A DNA stretch of 64,000 nt from Cyclobacterium amurskyense (GTDB lineage Bacteria; Bacteroidota; Bacteroidia; Cytophagales; Cyclobacteriaceae): positions 5,473,001-5,537,000 of the forward strand of contig NZ_CP012040.1 of the NCBI RefSeq assembly GCF_001050135.1. The letters are read 5' to 3'. Shown here in pieces: positions 16,845 through 25,284 of the stretch. A program made the translations under genes and the position numbers. Under the pieces are notes generated by a model. The model was not told where the DNA came from and did not search any database. It saw only the letters and a program-made list of their open reading frames with translations. Positions within the stretch are counted from its first letter, which is position 1. Every line of letters begins with the position of its first letter.

Positions 16845-17230
16845 ATTATAGACCTGGTTAAACTTCATGAATTTTATTACTTATTTATTCAGGTAAAGCT
16901 AATCGCATTGTATTACGAAATACTTAGTCTAACAGTTGTGGATTGTTACTAAAAATTTATTTTTCACACATAATTCTTAAGAAGTGCTTAGTAAACCACA
17001 TTTCATGTCTCATAATCCAATAAAATGAATTGGCATCCCTTTGAAAATTTACACGTTAGGAAGAATCGATTGGGAATCTACTTGTTATCAGACACATTGA
17101 CTTTAGGTAAAAGAAATAACATTTCCTCCTCCTACTCCATAGTTTCATTTCCGTTAATACAAGAGGCTACTGTCCAAAGTCCTCTCCATATAATTTAAGC
17201 CTAGCCCTCTCCTCTTTGAAAGGAAAACCT
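16845..17230. other. Divergent intergenic region
   Basis: About 390 AT-rich bases between the barrel pair and argS. Nothing coding was recognised. The argS minus-7 promoter element lies at the right end (17231-17238). Confidence 0.4.
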
Positions 17231-17238
17231 TATATTTG
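17231..17238 (+). promoter_or_regulatory. Bacteroidota minus-7 promoter element of argS
   Basis: TATATTTG fits the Bacteroidota TAnnTTTG consensus, 31 bases before the argS ATG. No convincing TTG was seen at the normal 19-20 base spacing. Confidence 0.55.
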
Positions 17239-17268
17239 CGCCTCTATAATTAGGAAGTAATTGACAAT

Positions 17269-19059
17269 ATGGATATTCAAGAAAGCATTTTAAAGACAAT
17301 AGCAGCGGCCTTTGAGCAACTATTTAAACATAAGGTAGAAAGTGAAGACCTAAGCCTTCAGCCTACCAGAAAAGAATTTGAAGGCAGCTATACCTTTGTA
17401 TTGTTTCCTTATTTAAAAATCACAAAAGGCTCGCCTGAACAATCTGGGGAGAAAATTGGTAATTTTCTGAAAGAAAACCATCCTTCGGTAGCTGATTTCA
17501 ATGTGGTTAAAGGATTTTTAAACATCAATCTTTCTTCTGCTTTTTGGATAGACCTTTTGACGCAATTAATGGCTGAAAAAGAGCCTGGGTATTTTCCTCC
17601 TAGAAATCAGAAGGTAATGGTCGAATACAGTTCTCCAAACACGAACAAACCATTACACCTGGGCCACCTTAGAAACAACTTTCTTGGCTTTTCTGTATCT
17701 AACATTCTCAGTGCCTATGGTTATGAGGTCATTAAAACCAATCTTGTAAACGATAGAGGAATTCATATTTGTAAGTCCATGGTGGCTTATCAAAAATTAG
17801 GGAACAATGAAACCCCTGAAATGGCAGGTTTGAAAGGTGACCATTTGGTAGGCAAGTACTATGTACTCTTTGATCAGGAATACAAGAAGCAAATAAAGGA
17901 GTTAATGGCTGAAGGCATGACTGAGGAACTTGCCAAAAAAGAAGCCCCATGGATGAAAGAAGCACAAGAATCCTTGGTAAAGTGGGAATTGGGAGACGAA
18001 GAAACGGTTAGCCTTTGGAAAAAATTAAACAACTGGGTTTATCAGGGCTTCAATGAGACCTATAAAAAGATGAACGTTTCTTTTGACCAGTATTATTATG
18101 AATCAGACACTTACCTTTTAGGTAAAGACATTGTGACGGAAGGTCTGGAAAAAGGCGTATTCTTCAAGAAGGAAAACGGCTCTGTTTGGGCAGACTTAAG
18201 CCAACAAGGGCTTGACGAAAAACTTGTTTTGAGAGCTGATGGTACATCTGTATACATGACTCAGGACATGGGCACTGCGGACCTAAAATTCAAAGACCAT
18301 GGCATAGACAAGTCTGTTTATGTAGTGGGTAACGAACAAGATTATCACTTTGAAGTTTTATTTAAAATCATGGGTTTATTGGAGCGCCCTTATGCCAACA
18401 ACCTATATCATCTTTCCTACGGCATGGTAGACTTACCATCTGGAAAAATGAAGTCCCGAGAAGGAACAGTGGTAGATGCGGATGATCTTATTCAGGAAAT
18501 GGTGGATACGGCACGTGCCCACACACAAGAGCTCGGTAAAATAGATGGCTTTAGCCAAGAAGAAGCAGAAAAATTGTACGAGATGTTGGGTTTAGGAGCA
18601 ATCAAATACTTCCTTCTAAAGGTAGACCCTAAAAAGCGAATGTTGTTCAACCCTCAGGAGTCGATTGAATTCCAAGGGAACACCGGCCCTTTTATCCAAT
18701 ATACCCATGCCAGAATTGCAGCTATCTTAAGAAAAGCAGACCAAATCGGTTTGGATTATAATGCCAATAGTTTTGATGGTATAGGCGAATTGGAAAATGT
18801 TGAAAAGCAATTGGTATTTATGCTTGCTGATTATTCTAAAAAAATAGAAATGGCAGCAGAGGACCTATCTCCGGCAGTTATCGCTCAGTATTTATTTGAT
18901 TTAGCAAAGGAGTATAACCGATTTTATGCGGAACTTCCTATATTTAGTGAAGCAAAAAACAAAGTTCAATCCTTTAGGGTTACTTTATCTAACAGCGTAG
19001 CTAGAACAATAAGCTCAGGAATGAAGTTATTGGGAATAGATGTTCCACAAAAAATGTAA
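17269..19059 (+). CDS. argS: Arginine--tRNA ligase
   Basis: 596 residues, normal for class I ArgRS. It joins arginine to tRNA-Arg. The N-terminal tRNA-binding domain (about 1-110) precedes SSPNTNKPLHLGHLRNN, with the HLGH form of the HIGH motif at 130-133; the KMSKS counterpart is KMKSREGT near 405, the Bacteroidota form. The C-terminal DALR anticodon domain ends at LLGIDVPQKM. A glutathione peroxidase gene follows after two bases, so the two share a transcript. Confidence 0.97.
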   Translation: MDIQESILKTIAAAFEQLFKHKVESEDLSLQPTRKEFEGSYTFVLFPYLKITKGSPEQSGEKIGNFLKENHPSVADFNVVKGFLNINLSSAFWIDLLTQLMAEKEPGYFPPRNQKVMVEYSSPNTNKPLHLGHLRNNFLGFSVSNILSAYGYEVIKTNLVNDRGIHICKSMVAYQKLGNNETPEMAGLKGDHLVGKYYVLFDQEYKKQIKELMAEGMTEELAKKEAPWMKEAQESLVKWELGDEETVSLWKKLNNWVYQGFNETYKKMNVSFDQYYYESDTYLLGKDIVTEGLEKGVFFKKENGSVWADLSQQGLDEKLVLRADGTSVYMTQDMGTADLKFKDHGIDKSVYVVGNEQDYHFEVLFKIMGLLERPYANNLYHLSYGMVDLPSGKMKSREGTVVDADDLIQEMVDTARAHTQELGKIDGFSQEEAEKLYEMLGLGAIKYFLLKVDPKKRMLFNPQESIEFQGNTGPFIQYTHARIAAILRKADQIGLDYNANSFDGIGELENVEKQLVFMLADYSKKIEMAAEDLSPAVIAQYLFDLAKEYNRFYAELPIFSEAKNKVQSFRVTLSNSVARTISSGMKLLGIDVPQKM

Positions 19060-19061
19060 TT

Positions 19062-19667
19062 ATGAAATCAATATTTTATGTTTTCGCGATAAGCCTTGTT
19101 GCTTTTCAGTCTCCTTTGCAAAAACGGATACCTGATACACCAGTTGATCCTAATCTTCAAGAAAACAAAAGCACAGAAATCATGAAGGAAAGCAATAGTA
19201 TTTATGATTTCACCATGAATGATATAGATGGTAAACCTGTTGACCTGGCTAAATACAAAGGCAAGAAATTGCTACTTGTCAATGTGGCTTCAAAATGTGG
19301 TTATACCCCACAATATGCCGAACTACAAGAGCTGTATGAAGCTTATAAGGATAAATTGACCATACTTGCTTTCCCCGCCAATAACTTTGGTGGGCAAGAG
19401 CCTGGAAGTAGTGAAGACATCAAATCATTCTGCTCCGAGAATTACGGTATTTCCTTTCCTATTTTTGAGAAAATCTCCGTTAAAGGTGTTGACAAGCACC
19501 CACTTTACAGATGGCTATCAGACAAGAAGCAAAACGGCTGGAACAATGAAGAACCGTCATGGAATTTTTGCAAGTATTTCATCAATGAAAAAGGTGAGTT
19601 GGTTAAGTTCTTTCCTTCTGCAGTGAAGCCAATGGACAGTGAAATAATCAAATTAATTGATGCCTAA
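19062..19667 (+). CDS. Glutathione peroxidase family protein
   Basis: 201 residues. After a hydrophobic start (MKSIFYVFAISLVAFQS, probably a signal peptide) comes the GPx fold: NVASKCGYT with the catalytic Cys C79 (Cys, not selenocysteine), FPANNFGGQEPG with the conserved Gln, and SWNFCKYF with the active-site Trp-Asn. Bacterial enzymes of this type usually use thioredoxin and remove lipid or alkyl hydroperoxides; here probably in the periplasm. A Cys replaces the usual Thr in WNF(T)K, possibly a second redox residue. Confidence 0.9.
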   Translation: MKSIFYVFAISLVAFQSPLQKRIPDTPVDPNLQENKSTEIMKESNSIYDFTMNDIDGKPVDLAKYKGKKLLLVNVASKCGYTPQYAELQELYEAYKDKLTILAFPANNFGGQEPGSSEDIKSFCSENYGISFPIFEKISVKGVDKHPLYRWLSDKKQNGWNNEEPSWNFCKYFINEKGELVKFFPSAVKPMDSEIIKLIDA

Positions 19668-19751
19668 AAACAAACGGCTAGGATCAAAAGTCAGTATTCC
19701 GCTACTGAAATTCACTCCTATTATTACCTATTACCATAAATACCAACAAAG

Positions 19752-20657
19752 TTGACCATTACCACCAAAAAACAAGCCTGGATCCATGCATTAAGGTTAA
19801 GAACGCTCCCTCTTGCTTTGTCGAGTATTTTCATGGGCAGTTTTATCGCCTTTCAAAAATCCGGCTTTAGATGGTCAATATTATTATTGGCCGCTGTCAC
19901 AACTACCTTATTGCAGATCTTGTCCAACCTTGCCAATGATTATGGAGACAGCATAAATGGTGCAGATCATGATGGCAGGCAGGGTCCGGTAAGGGCTGTT
20001 CAATCAGGTCTTATTCAGGCTTCTGAAATGAAAATAGCGGTGATAATTTTCTCAGCCCTATCTTTAATCAGCGGGCTGATATTGTTAATTATCGCGTTGG
20101 AAGACATCTATAAGTTTCTATTGTTTTTGGGCATTGGTATTTTAGCCATTATCGCGGCAATCGCGTATACATCAGGAAAAAAGCCTTATGGTTATGCCGG
20201 CTTAGGTGACATTTCTGTATTTTTGTTTTTTGGATGTGTGGGTGTCATGGGTACCTATTATTTGCATACCTTGACATTTGACCCATCATTATGGTTACCT
20301 GCAGCATCAATTGGACTACTTAGTACAGCAGTTTTGAACATCAATAACATCAGGGACATAGAATCAGACAAAGTGGCCGGAAAACTTTCTATACCTGTTA
20401 GAATAGGGAAAAAAGCAGCACAGACCTATCATTGGACCCTTATTGTTAGCGCCTTGATATTACTATTCGTTTTTATAATAATAGAACAAGCCTATGGAGC
20501 ATTGGCATTTTTGTTGATGGCACCAAGCATATTAAAAACTGGCTGGGCTGTAGGTAAATTTGAAACACCGGAGAAATTGGACCCTTATCTAAAAATAATG
20601 GCCTTTTCAACACTGTTTTGTGTGTTATTTTTTGGTATCGGATGGATGATTTTTTAA
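19752..20657 (+). CDS. menA: 1,4-dihydroxy-2-naphthoate polyprenyltransferase
   Basis: 301 residues, UbiA superfamily, about eight membrane helices. It attaches the prenyl tail to DHNA in menaquinone synthesis. The first Asp-rich motif is NLANDYGDSINGADHDGRQG and the second is NNIRDIESD near residue 198. The start is TTG at 19752, since no in-frame ATG lies before the conserved WIHALRLRTLPLALS. Standing alone, without other men genes. Confidence 0.93.
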   Translation: MTITTKKQAWIHALRLRTLPLALSSIFMGSFIAFQKSGFRWSILLLAAVTTTLLQILSNLANDYGDSINGADHDGRQGPVRAVQSGLIQASEMKIAVIIFSALSLISGLILLIIALEDIYKFLLFLGIGILAIIAAIAYTSGKKPYGYAGLGDISVFLFFGCVGVMGTYYLHTLTFDPSLWLPAASIGLLSTAVLNINNIRDIESDKVAGKLSIPVRIGKKAAQTYHWTLIVSALILLFVFIIIEQAYGALAFLLMAPSILKTGWAVGKFETPEKLDPYLKIMAFSTLFCVLFFGIGWMIF

Positions 20658-20736
20658 ACAATTGAGCCATTTTGTACCTAAAATGTTTACATTTATGTAG
20701 TTTAATTGAATTCAAAATTTAAACAGCATCATATCT

Positions 20737-21588
20737 ATGAAAAGTATCTTAGTACCTTATGATTTTTCAGAAGAGGCTGGATATGCCTTTGAACTCGCTC
20801 AGGAATTAGCAACCAAGGTAGCATGCAAACTTAAGCTTATACACATTATAGAAATCCCCACTTCTCAAAATTTCAATACAATGGGAGAAGTAAGCATGGG
20901 TGAAAATTTTATTGATAAAATCTACATGGTGGATTTAGTCAATAAAAGGAAAGAACAATTGAAGAAAATGGAGGAAGAACATGCAGGCAAAGCCTACAAA
21001 TTTTCCACTAACATCACTTTTGGAAATCCTTACGCGGGCATCTCTGGAGAGATCACAGAAATAAAAGCGGACTTGGTAATCATGGGCTCAAAGGGGTCAA
21101 GCGGTCTTGAAGAGATACTGATAGGCTCAAATACAGAAAAAGTTGTTAGACACTCTGAATGCCCGGTAATAACCGTCAAAGCTCAGGTCAGTTCCAATTC
21201 TATTAAAAAGATTGTGTTTGCTAGTGATTTTGGGGAAAATGGTAAAAAAGTCATCAAAAAACTCAAAACACTTCAGGAACTTTTAGGTGCAGAGATTCGA
21301 CTAGTGAAAATTAATACACCCAACTCCTTTGAAAAAACAATCACTTCGATGGAAAAGATTAACGCTTTTATTAAAGCAAATAATCTTGAGAATACTGCCA
21401 TAGATGTCTTCAATGCAGACAGCGAAGAAGAAGGAATTAATGAATTTGCCGATTATATAGATGCAGATTTGATAGCAATGGCCACACATGGTAGAACTGG
21501 CTTTTTACACCTCTTAGGCGGCAGTATAGCTGAAGATGTTGTCAATAGTTCTAAAAAACCAGTTTGGACAATGAAGTTCAAAAAATAA
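20737..21588 (+). CDS. Tandem universal stress protein
   Basis: 283 residues with two UspA domains. Domain 1 (MKSILVPYDFSEEAGYAFEL) ends with the nucleotide loop GSKGSSGLEEILIGSNTEK and CPVITVK; domain 2 starts KKIVFASDFGENGK and carries ATHGRTGFLHLLGGSIAED. The G-2x-G-9x-G(S/T) loops are present in both, so ATP binding is likely. A cytoplasmic stress-response protein; its specific partner is unknown. The SUI1-like gene follows after nine bases. Confidence 0.92.
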   Translation: MKSILVPYDFSEEAGYAFELAQELATKVACKLKLIHIIEIPTSQNFNTMGEVSMGENFIDKIYMVDLVNKRKEQLKKMEEEHAGKAYKFSTNITFGNPYAGISGEITEIKADLVIMGSKGSSGLEEILIGSNTEKVVRHSECPVITVKAQVSSNSIKKIVFASDFGENGKKVIKKLKTLQELLGAEIRLVKINTPNSFEKTITSMEKINAFIKANNLENTAIDVFNADSEEEGINEFADYIDADLIAMATHGRTGFLHLLGGSIAEDVVNSSKKPVWTMKFKK

Positions 21589-21597
21589 AAAGAGAGA

Positions 21598-21954
21598 ATG
21601 GGTAGAAAGAAAAGCAATGATTGGAAAAAGAGAGATGGGGTAGTTTACTCTACCGCAGACAGCTATAATTTTGATCTTGAAAACGAAGGGAGTGAGCAAC
21701 CACTTCCACCCAAGCAGCAAAACTTGAAGGTTTTATTGGATAAAAAATCAAGGGGTGGAAAACAAGTAACAATAGTGACCGGGTTTATTGGACAGGAAGA
21801 TGATTTAAAATCTTTAGGAAAAGACCTTAAGGCCAAGTGTGGGGTAGGTGGAAACACCAAGGATGGTGAGATTCTAATCCAAGGAGACCAAAGAGAGAAA
21901 GTAATTGATTACCTGACAGGTATAGGCTATAAAGCCAAAAAGTCCGGTGGATAA
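21598..21954 (+). CDS. SUI1/eIF1-like translation factor (YciH)
   Basis: 118 residues. The SUI1 fold fills the C-terminal half: LKVLLDKKSRGGKQVTIVTG, DLKSLGKDLKAKCGVGGNTK, GEILIQGDQREKVIDYL, as in bacterial YciH and archaeal aIF1. Such factors can bind the 30S P-site region and influence start selection under stress. It lies nine bases after the universal stress protein. Its own stop codon is buried in the left arm of a terminator hairpin. Confidence 0.92.
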   Translation: MGRKKSNDWKKRDGVVYSTADSYNFDLENEGSEQPLPPKQQNLKVLLDKKSRGGKQVTIVTGFIGQEDDLKSLGKDLKAKCGVGGNTKDGEILIQGDQREKVIDYLTGIGYKAKKSGG

Positions 21955-21968
21955 AACCGGACTTTTAA
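21938..21968 (+). terminator. Terminator overlapping the SUI1-gene stop codon
   Basis: AAAAGTCCGGT pairs with ACCGGACTTTT around GGATAAA; the loop holds the gene's TAA stop. Followed by TAATTTTTT. Confidence 0.85.
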
Positions 21969-22071
21969 TTTTTTAATAGCTTTTAGTAAATTAAGATAAC
22001 AGCAATAAAAAAATTCACCGACCGTTTTGGGGATTTTACCGACAAGGCTTGCATGTTCATCGACTATTTAT

Positions 22072-22100
22072 TTGTCGTTTTTAAATACTTTTTATATTTG
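22072..22100 (+). promoter_or_regulatory. Promoter of the HemA-like gene
   Basis: TTG at 22072-22074 and TATATTTG at 22093-22100 are 18 bases apart, a good match to the Bacteroidota sigma-A promoter (TTG, about 19 bases, TAnnTTTG). The gene starts 88 bases downstream. Confidence 0.6.
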
Positions 22101-22188
22101 AATATTAAATTTTTATAAACCGGTAAATCCGGCAGAATGGAAGGAGACGTAAGTAGCCAAACATTCACAGCATTTAGAAACAGCAATC

Positions 22189-23427
22189 ATGGGACAGTTT
22201 AGATTATTAAGCTTTAGCACCAATTTATACAACTTAAAAAGTGACGCTTTTTATTTAGATTGGGATGAGTGTAAGCAATTAATGCAAAACATGAAATCCT
22301 GGAGGGAAGTTAATGAGTTGTTGATTCTTTCAATACCAGAAAGAACAGAAATAATTTATTATAGCGAGGTGGATTTGGAGGATAAAATTTTTGATGCACT
22401 TTCCGATTGTAAAAAAATTGGCTTACCGCTAAAAAGTGAGTTTCAACAGACTAGTGATGAGGAAAAGTTGCTGGTTTACCTTTCTGAACTATGTTTCGGT
22501 GTACAAGCTTCTAATTATGGCACTACTCCACTCTTTCCAAGCTTTATTCAGGCCTATGAATTGGCTTCACAAAATGAAATGGTCGGTGAATATCTTGGAC
22601 AATGGTGGGAGAATTTGATATCAACCAATAAGCTGATAAAAAAGCATGTGGATTATCAGTTGCCAAATTTTTCGATAACCTACACCGTTTCAGATCTTGT
22701 CACAGATTTATCGAAAAAATTAAAAACCCCAAAGATCGCAATTATGGGGTTCAATTCCTTAAGCAAAAGAATTTTCAAAAACCTAACCTGCAAAGGGTTT
22801 AAGAATATAACCATAGTTGATAAAAGTATAGCCCCCTTTTCATCTTTATCAAAGGCAGAATTAAACAACTTTATATTCGAACCTATCTCAGAGGTTGAAA
22901 ATGTAATAAAAGACAATGATATTTTAATATCTACCCTTGAGGATGCGCAGCAATCCCTTCAATTGTCTTACTTTCAAAAGGATTTTAACACCATGAAAAT
23001 ATTAATTGACCTCTCTATTAAAAGCAATTTAACAAGTATTTTGAATAAAATTAGCCAGGTAATTCCTTTTAATCTTACAGATATTTACAAAATAATTGAG
23101 CAGAAAATGGAGATCAATAAAAAATGGATGAGAAAAGCCAAGCCAATTATTTCAGAGAAAAACTTGGAGTTCTTTCAATGGATAGACACTAAAAAAAGTC
23201 AAGAAATGGTAACAGTAGCCAATGAGTTACTGGGAGAAAGCATCCATAATAACCAATATTCTAAGGTATTAATTTCTGAGGAGCCTTATTCTAACCTTGA
23301 GATTGATGACAATAGGATCAATACACTTTTACTAAAAAAATCAATTGCGAAAATAAAAAGCAATACACAATACAAAGACATCATCAACTACAATAAAATG
23401 GTGAATGATTTCTACCAATACAATTAA
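22189..23427 (+). CDS. Glutamyl-tRNA reductase-like protein lacking the catalytic Cys
   Basis: 412 residues with the layout of HemA: N-terminal catalytic-like domain, a shikimate/NADP-type Rossmann domain (about 165-300: KTPKIAIMGFNSLSKRIFKN, ITIVDK) and a C-terminal helical dimerisation part. HemA enzymes have LSTCNRTEIY, whose Cys binds glutamate. Here residues 47-57 read LSIPERTEIIY, so Cys is replaced by Pro50 and Asn by Glu51. The GExQILGQ loop is also lost (YGTTPLFPSFIQAYELAS instead), and the dinucleotide loop is degenerate. It is therefore probably a pseudoenzyme or a protein with a different function. The frame is intact and it has its own promoter, so it is maintained. Confidence 0.7.
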   Translation: MGQFRLLSFSTNLYNLKSDAFYLDWDECKQLMQNMKSWREVNELLILSIPERTEIIYYSEVDLEDKIFDALSDCKKIGLPLKSEFQQTSDEEKLLVYLSELCFGVQASNYGTTPLFPSFIQAYELASQNEMVGEYLGQWWENLISTNKLIKKHVDYQLPNFSITYTVSDLVTDLSKKLKTPKIAIMGFNSLSKRIFKNLTCKGFKNITIVDKSIAPFSSLSKAELNNFIFEPISEVENVIKDNDILISTLEDAQQSLQLSYFQKDFNTMKILIDLSIKSNLTSILNKISQVIPFNLTDIYKIIEQKMEINKKWMRKAKPIISEKNLEFFQWIDTKKSQEMVTVANELLGESIHNNQYSKVLISEEPYSNLEIDDNRINTLLLKKSIAKIKSNTQYKDIINYNKMVNDFYQYN

Positions 23428-23663
23428 TTTTTTTTTATTCATTTTTTACTCTTATTTTTTTCTAAAAAAGTTTTCCTTTATTGGGTTTTAGGATAACAGT
23501 TTTTTCAGTATCTCATTTTTTTTATTTTTTTTTCGTTTGATGAGGCAGGATTAGGTGGCAAGTGTCCACCATTCCCTTGCCCCATTCAGCACTTGTACCC
23601 AAAACAATAATTGACAGTCCACAGCCAAATTATGCTTACAAAGCCAGTATCAAGTCAAAATTT
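23428..23663. other. T-rich intergenic stretch
   Basis: About 230 bases after the HemA-like gene with long T runs (no clear stem before them) and a small hairpin GGTGGCAAGTGTCCACC near 23570. No gene recognised. Confidence 0.35.
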
Positions 23664-23873
23664 AACCCGGATTATGTAATAGAATTTCTCCGCCCTGACT
23701 GTCAGGGGTGAAGCCTGTCCCGTGTTTACGGGAAGTGTTGCAATCGTAAGACAATCAGGCTGTTTGGAGATTTTAGCATAGCACCGCTATGGTGAAATTG
23801 AAAACAGCAACGAAGTGGCTGATTTTGAAGCGATTTCAGCACGTAATAAAATGTCTATTGCATATTTCGGGTT
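23664..23873 (+). repeat. Palindromic MITE-like repeat, copy 1
   Basis: About 210 bp with imperfect terminal inverted repeats (AACCCGGATTATGTAATAG and, inverted, AACCCGAAATATGCAATAG). The rest folds into one long stem: AATCG/CGATT, AATCAG/CTGATT, GCTGTTT/AAACAGC, CATAGC/GCTATG around ACC. Two side hairpins branch off, CCCTGACTGTCAGGG and TCCCGTGTTTACGGGA. Six further copies lie in this window. Confidence 0.85.
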
Positions 23874-24088
23874 TAAATAAAGAGTAAAATGGATGGGCCT
23901 AGGCTTAGGGCTATTCTCAGTCTTTAAATCAATGGCTAATCAAAAACTTAAGTGTTTTTTCAAGGTCTTAGTAGCTAAGACAAACCTAGGCAGGGTAGTC
24001 AAGATGTGGCTCTAAAAAAGCTGATTTCATTATTGTTATGCTACTACTAAACTGAAGTTGAGAAAACCTATTGTAGAATCCGGATTAA

Positions 24089-24127
24089 AAGAGCTGCTTT
24101 TATCACAGTAATCCTCTTTTTTTTTTG
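24089..24127 (+). terminator. Possible terminator upstream of his leader
   Basis: AAAAGAGCTG pairs with CAG..CTCTTTT and is followed by a long T run. It would insulate the his promoter from read-through; the minus-33 TTG of that promoter is at its right edge. Confidence 0.45.
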
Positions 24128-24154
24128 CAAGTTTGCAATAGCTGACTAAATTTG
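24125..24154 (+). promoter_or_regulatory. his operon promoter
   Basis: TTG at 24125-24127, 19 bases, TAAATTTG at 24147-24154: a full match to the Bacteroidota promoter. The expected transcription start (about 24158-24162) falls on or next to the ATG of the histidine-rich leader ORF, so that ORF would be translated from a nearly leaderless mRNA. Confidence 0.65.
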
Positions 24155-24161
24155 CAATACT

Positions 24162-24251
24162 ATGATGATATCAGGAAGTTTACGCTTTACCTCTAAATTT
24201 TTATACCCGGCAAATGCACACATGCATCATGCAGGTCATCATACCTCCTAA
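24162..24251 (+). CDS. Histidine-rich leader peptide of the his operon
   Basis: 29 codons, MMISGSLRFTSKFLYPANAH then MHHAGHHTS and a stop. Five of the last eleven residues before the stop are His, as in his leader peptides of enterobacteria, where scarce charged tRNA-His stalls the ribosome and prevents termination. It starts right after the his promoter and ends 90 bases before hisG. Short stems follow (AGGT/ACCT across the HH codons, CTCCA/TGGAG at about 24254-24285). I see no classic terminator T run, so control could be attenuation of a less obvious form or translational. A second ATG follows the first directly. Confidence 0.7.
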   Translation: MMISGSLRFTSKFLYPANAHMHHAGHHTS

Positions 24252-24340
24252 AATAGCGATTTTCCTCCATCTAATCCCTTACTCGTGGAGAAGCAAATCA
24301 AACTAAAATATATTCTCAGTATTATTGTATACATTATTCC

Positions 24341-25201
24341 ATGGAAAACATTATCAGGATTGCCGTTCAGAAAAGCGGGCGTTTAAGTGACGATTCACTA
24401 AAACTCATTAAAGAATGTGGCATTAAGTTTTATAACGGCACAGGTAAATTAAAATCTTCTTCAACCAACTTTCCTATAGAATTTTTATTTCTCAGAGATG
24501 ATGATATCCCTGGATATGTGGCCGATGGTATTGCAGACCTTGGCATAGTAGGGGAAAACGAGCTGGTTGAAAAAAACAAAGATGTTGCTATTCTTAAGCA
24601 ATTGGGTTTTTCTAAATGTAGGCTTTCTTTGGCTATACCTAAAGGAGAATCGTACCCAGGTATCGAATATTTTGAAGGCAAAAACATTGCTACTTCCTAC
24701 CCGAAAATCCTTGGTGACTACCTTAAAACAGTTAACATTAAGGCTGATATTCATGAAATCAGTGGTTCAGTTGAAATCGCCCCTAGCATAGGCCTAGCAG
24801 AAGGCATATGTGACATTGTCAGTTCAGGATCAACCCTTATGATGAATGGACTGAAGGAAGTAGAAGAAATTTTCCAATCTCAAGCTGTGCTGATCAGCCA
24901 TAAAGGCATCAGTCCAGCCAAGCAGATATCAGTAGAAAAGTTACTTTTTAGAATGGATGCTGTTCAAAAGGGCAAAAAGAACAAATACGTGCTTTTAAAT
25001 GCCCCAAATGAAAATCTAGATAAAATAGTAGCATTGATTCCAGGAATGAGAAGCCCTACTATACTGCCATTGGCCGAAGAGGGTTGGTCATCTGTTCACT
25101 CTGTAATTAGTGAAGAACAGTTTTGGGAAAATATAGAAGAACTTAGAAATGCTGGAGCGCAGGGCATTTTAGTTGTTCCCATTGAAAAGATGCTTATTTA
25201 G
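24341..25201 (+). CDS. hisG: ATP phosphoribosyltransferase, long form
   Basis: 286 residues, HisG-long. First step of histidine synthesis: PRPP plus ATP to phosphoribosyl-ATP. MENIIRIAVQKSGRLSDDSL begins the catalytic domain; DDIPGYVADGIADLGIVGEN and the PRPP loop ICDIVSSGSTLMMNGL are present. The last 75 residues (APNENLDKIVALIPGMRSPT) are the ACT-like histidine-binding regulatory domain, so the enzyme should be feedback-inhibited. First gene of hisGDCB. Confidence 0.96.
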   Translation: MENIIRIAVQKSGRLSDDSLKLIKECGIKFYNGTGKLKSSSTNFPIEFLFLRDDDIPGYVADGIADLGIVGENELVEKNKDVAILKQLGFSKCRLSLAIPKGESYPGIEYFEGKNIATSYPKILGDYLKTVNIKADIHEISGSVEIAPSIGLAEGICDIVSSGSTLMMNGLKEVEEIFQSQAVLISHKGISPAKQISVEKLLFRMDAVQKGKKNKYVLLNAPNENLDKIVALIPGMRSPTILPLAEEGWSSVHSVISEEQFWENIEELRNAGAQGILVVPIEKMLI

Positions 25202-25284
25202 GAAAAGATTGAACCCTAATGGGAAACATTCAAATTCATAACAAATCAATGAACTGATTCTTTCCATTATAAAATTCAAAGCGT

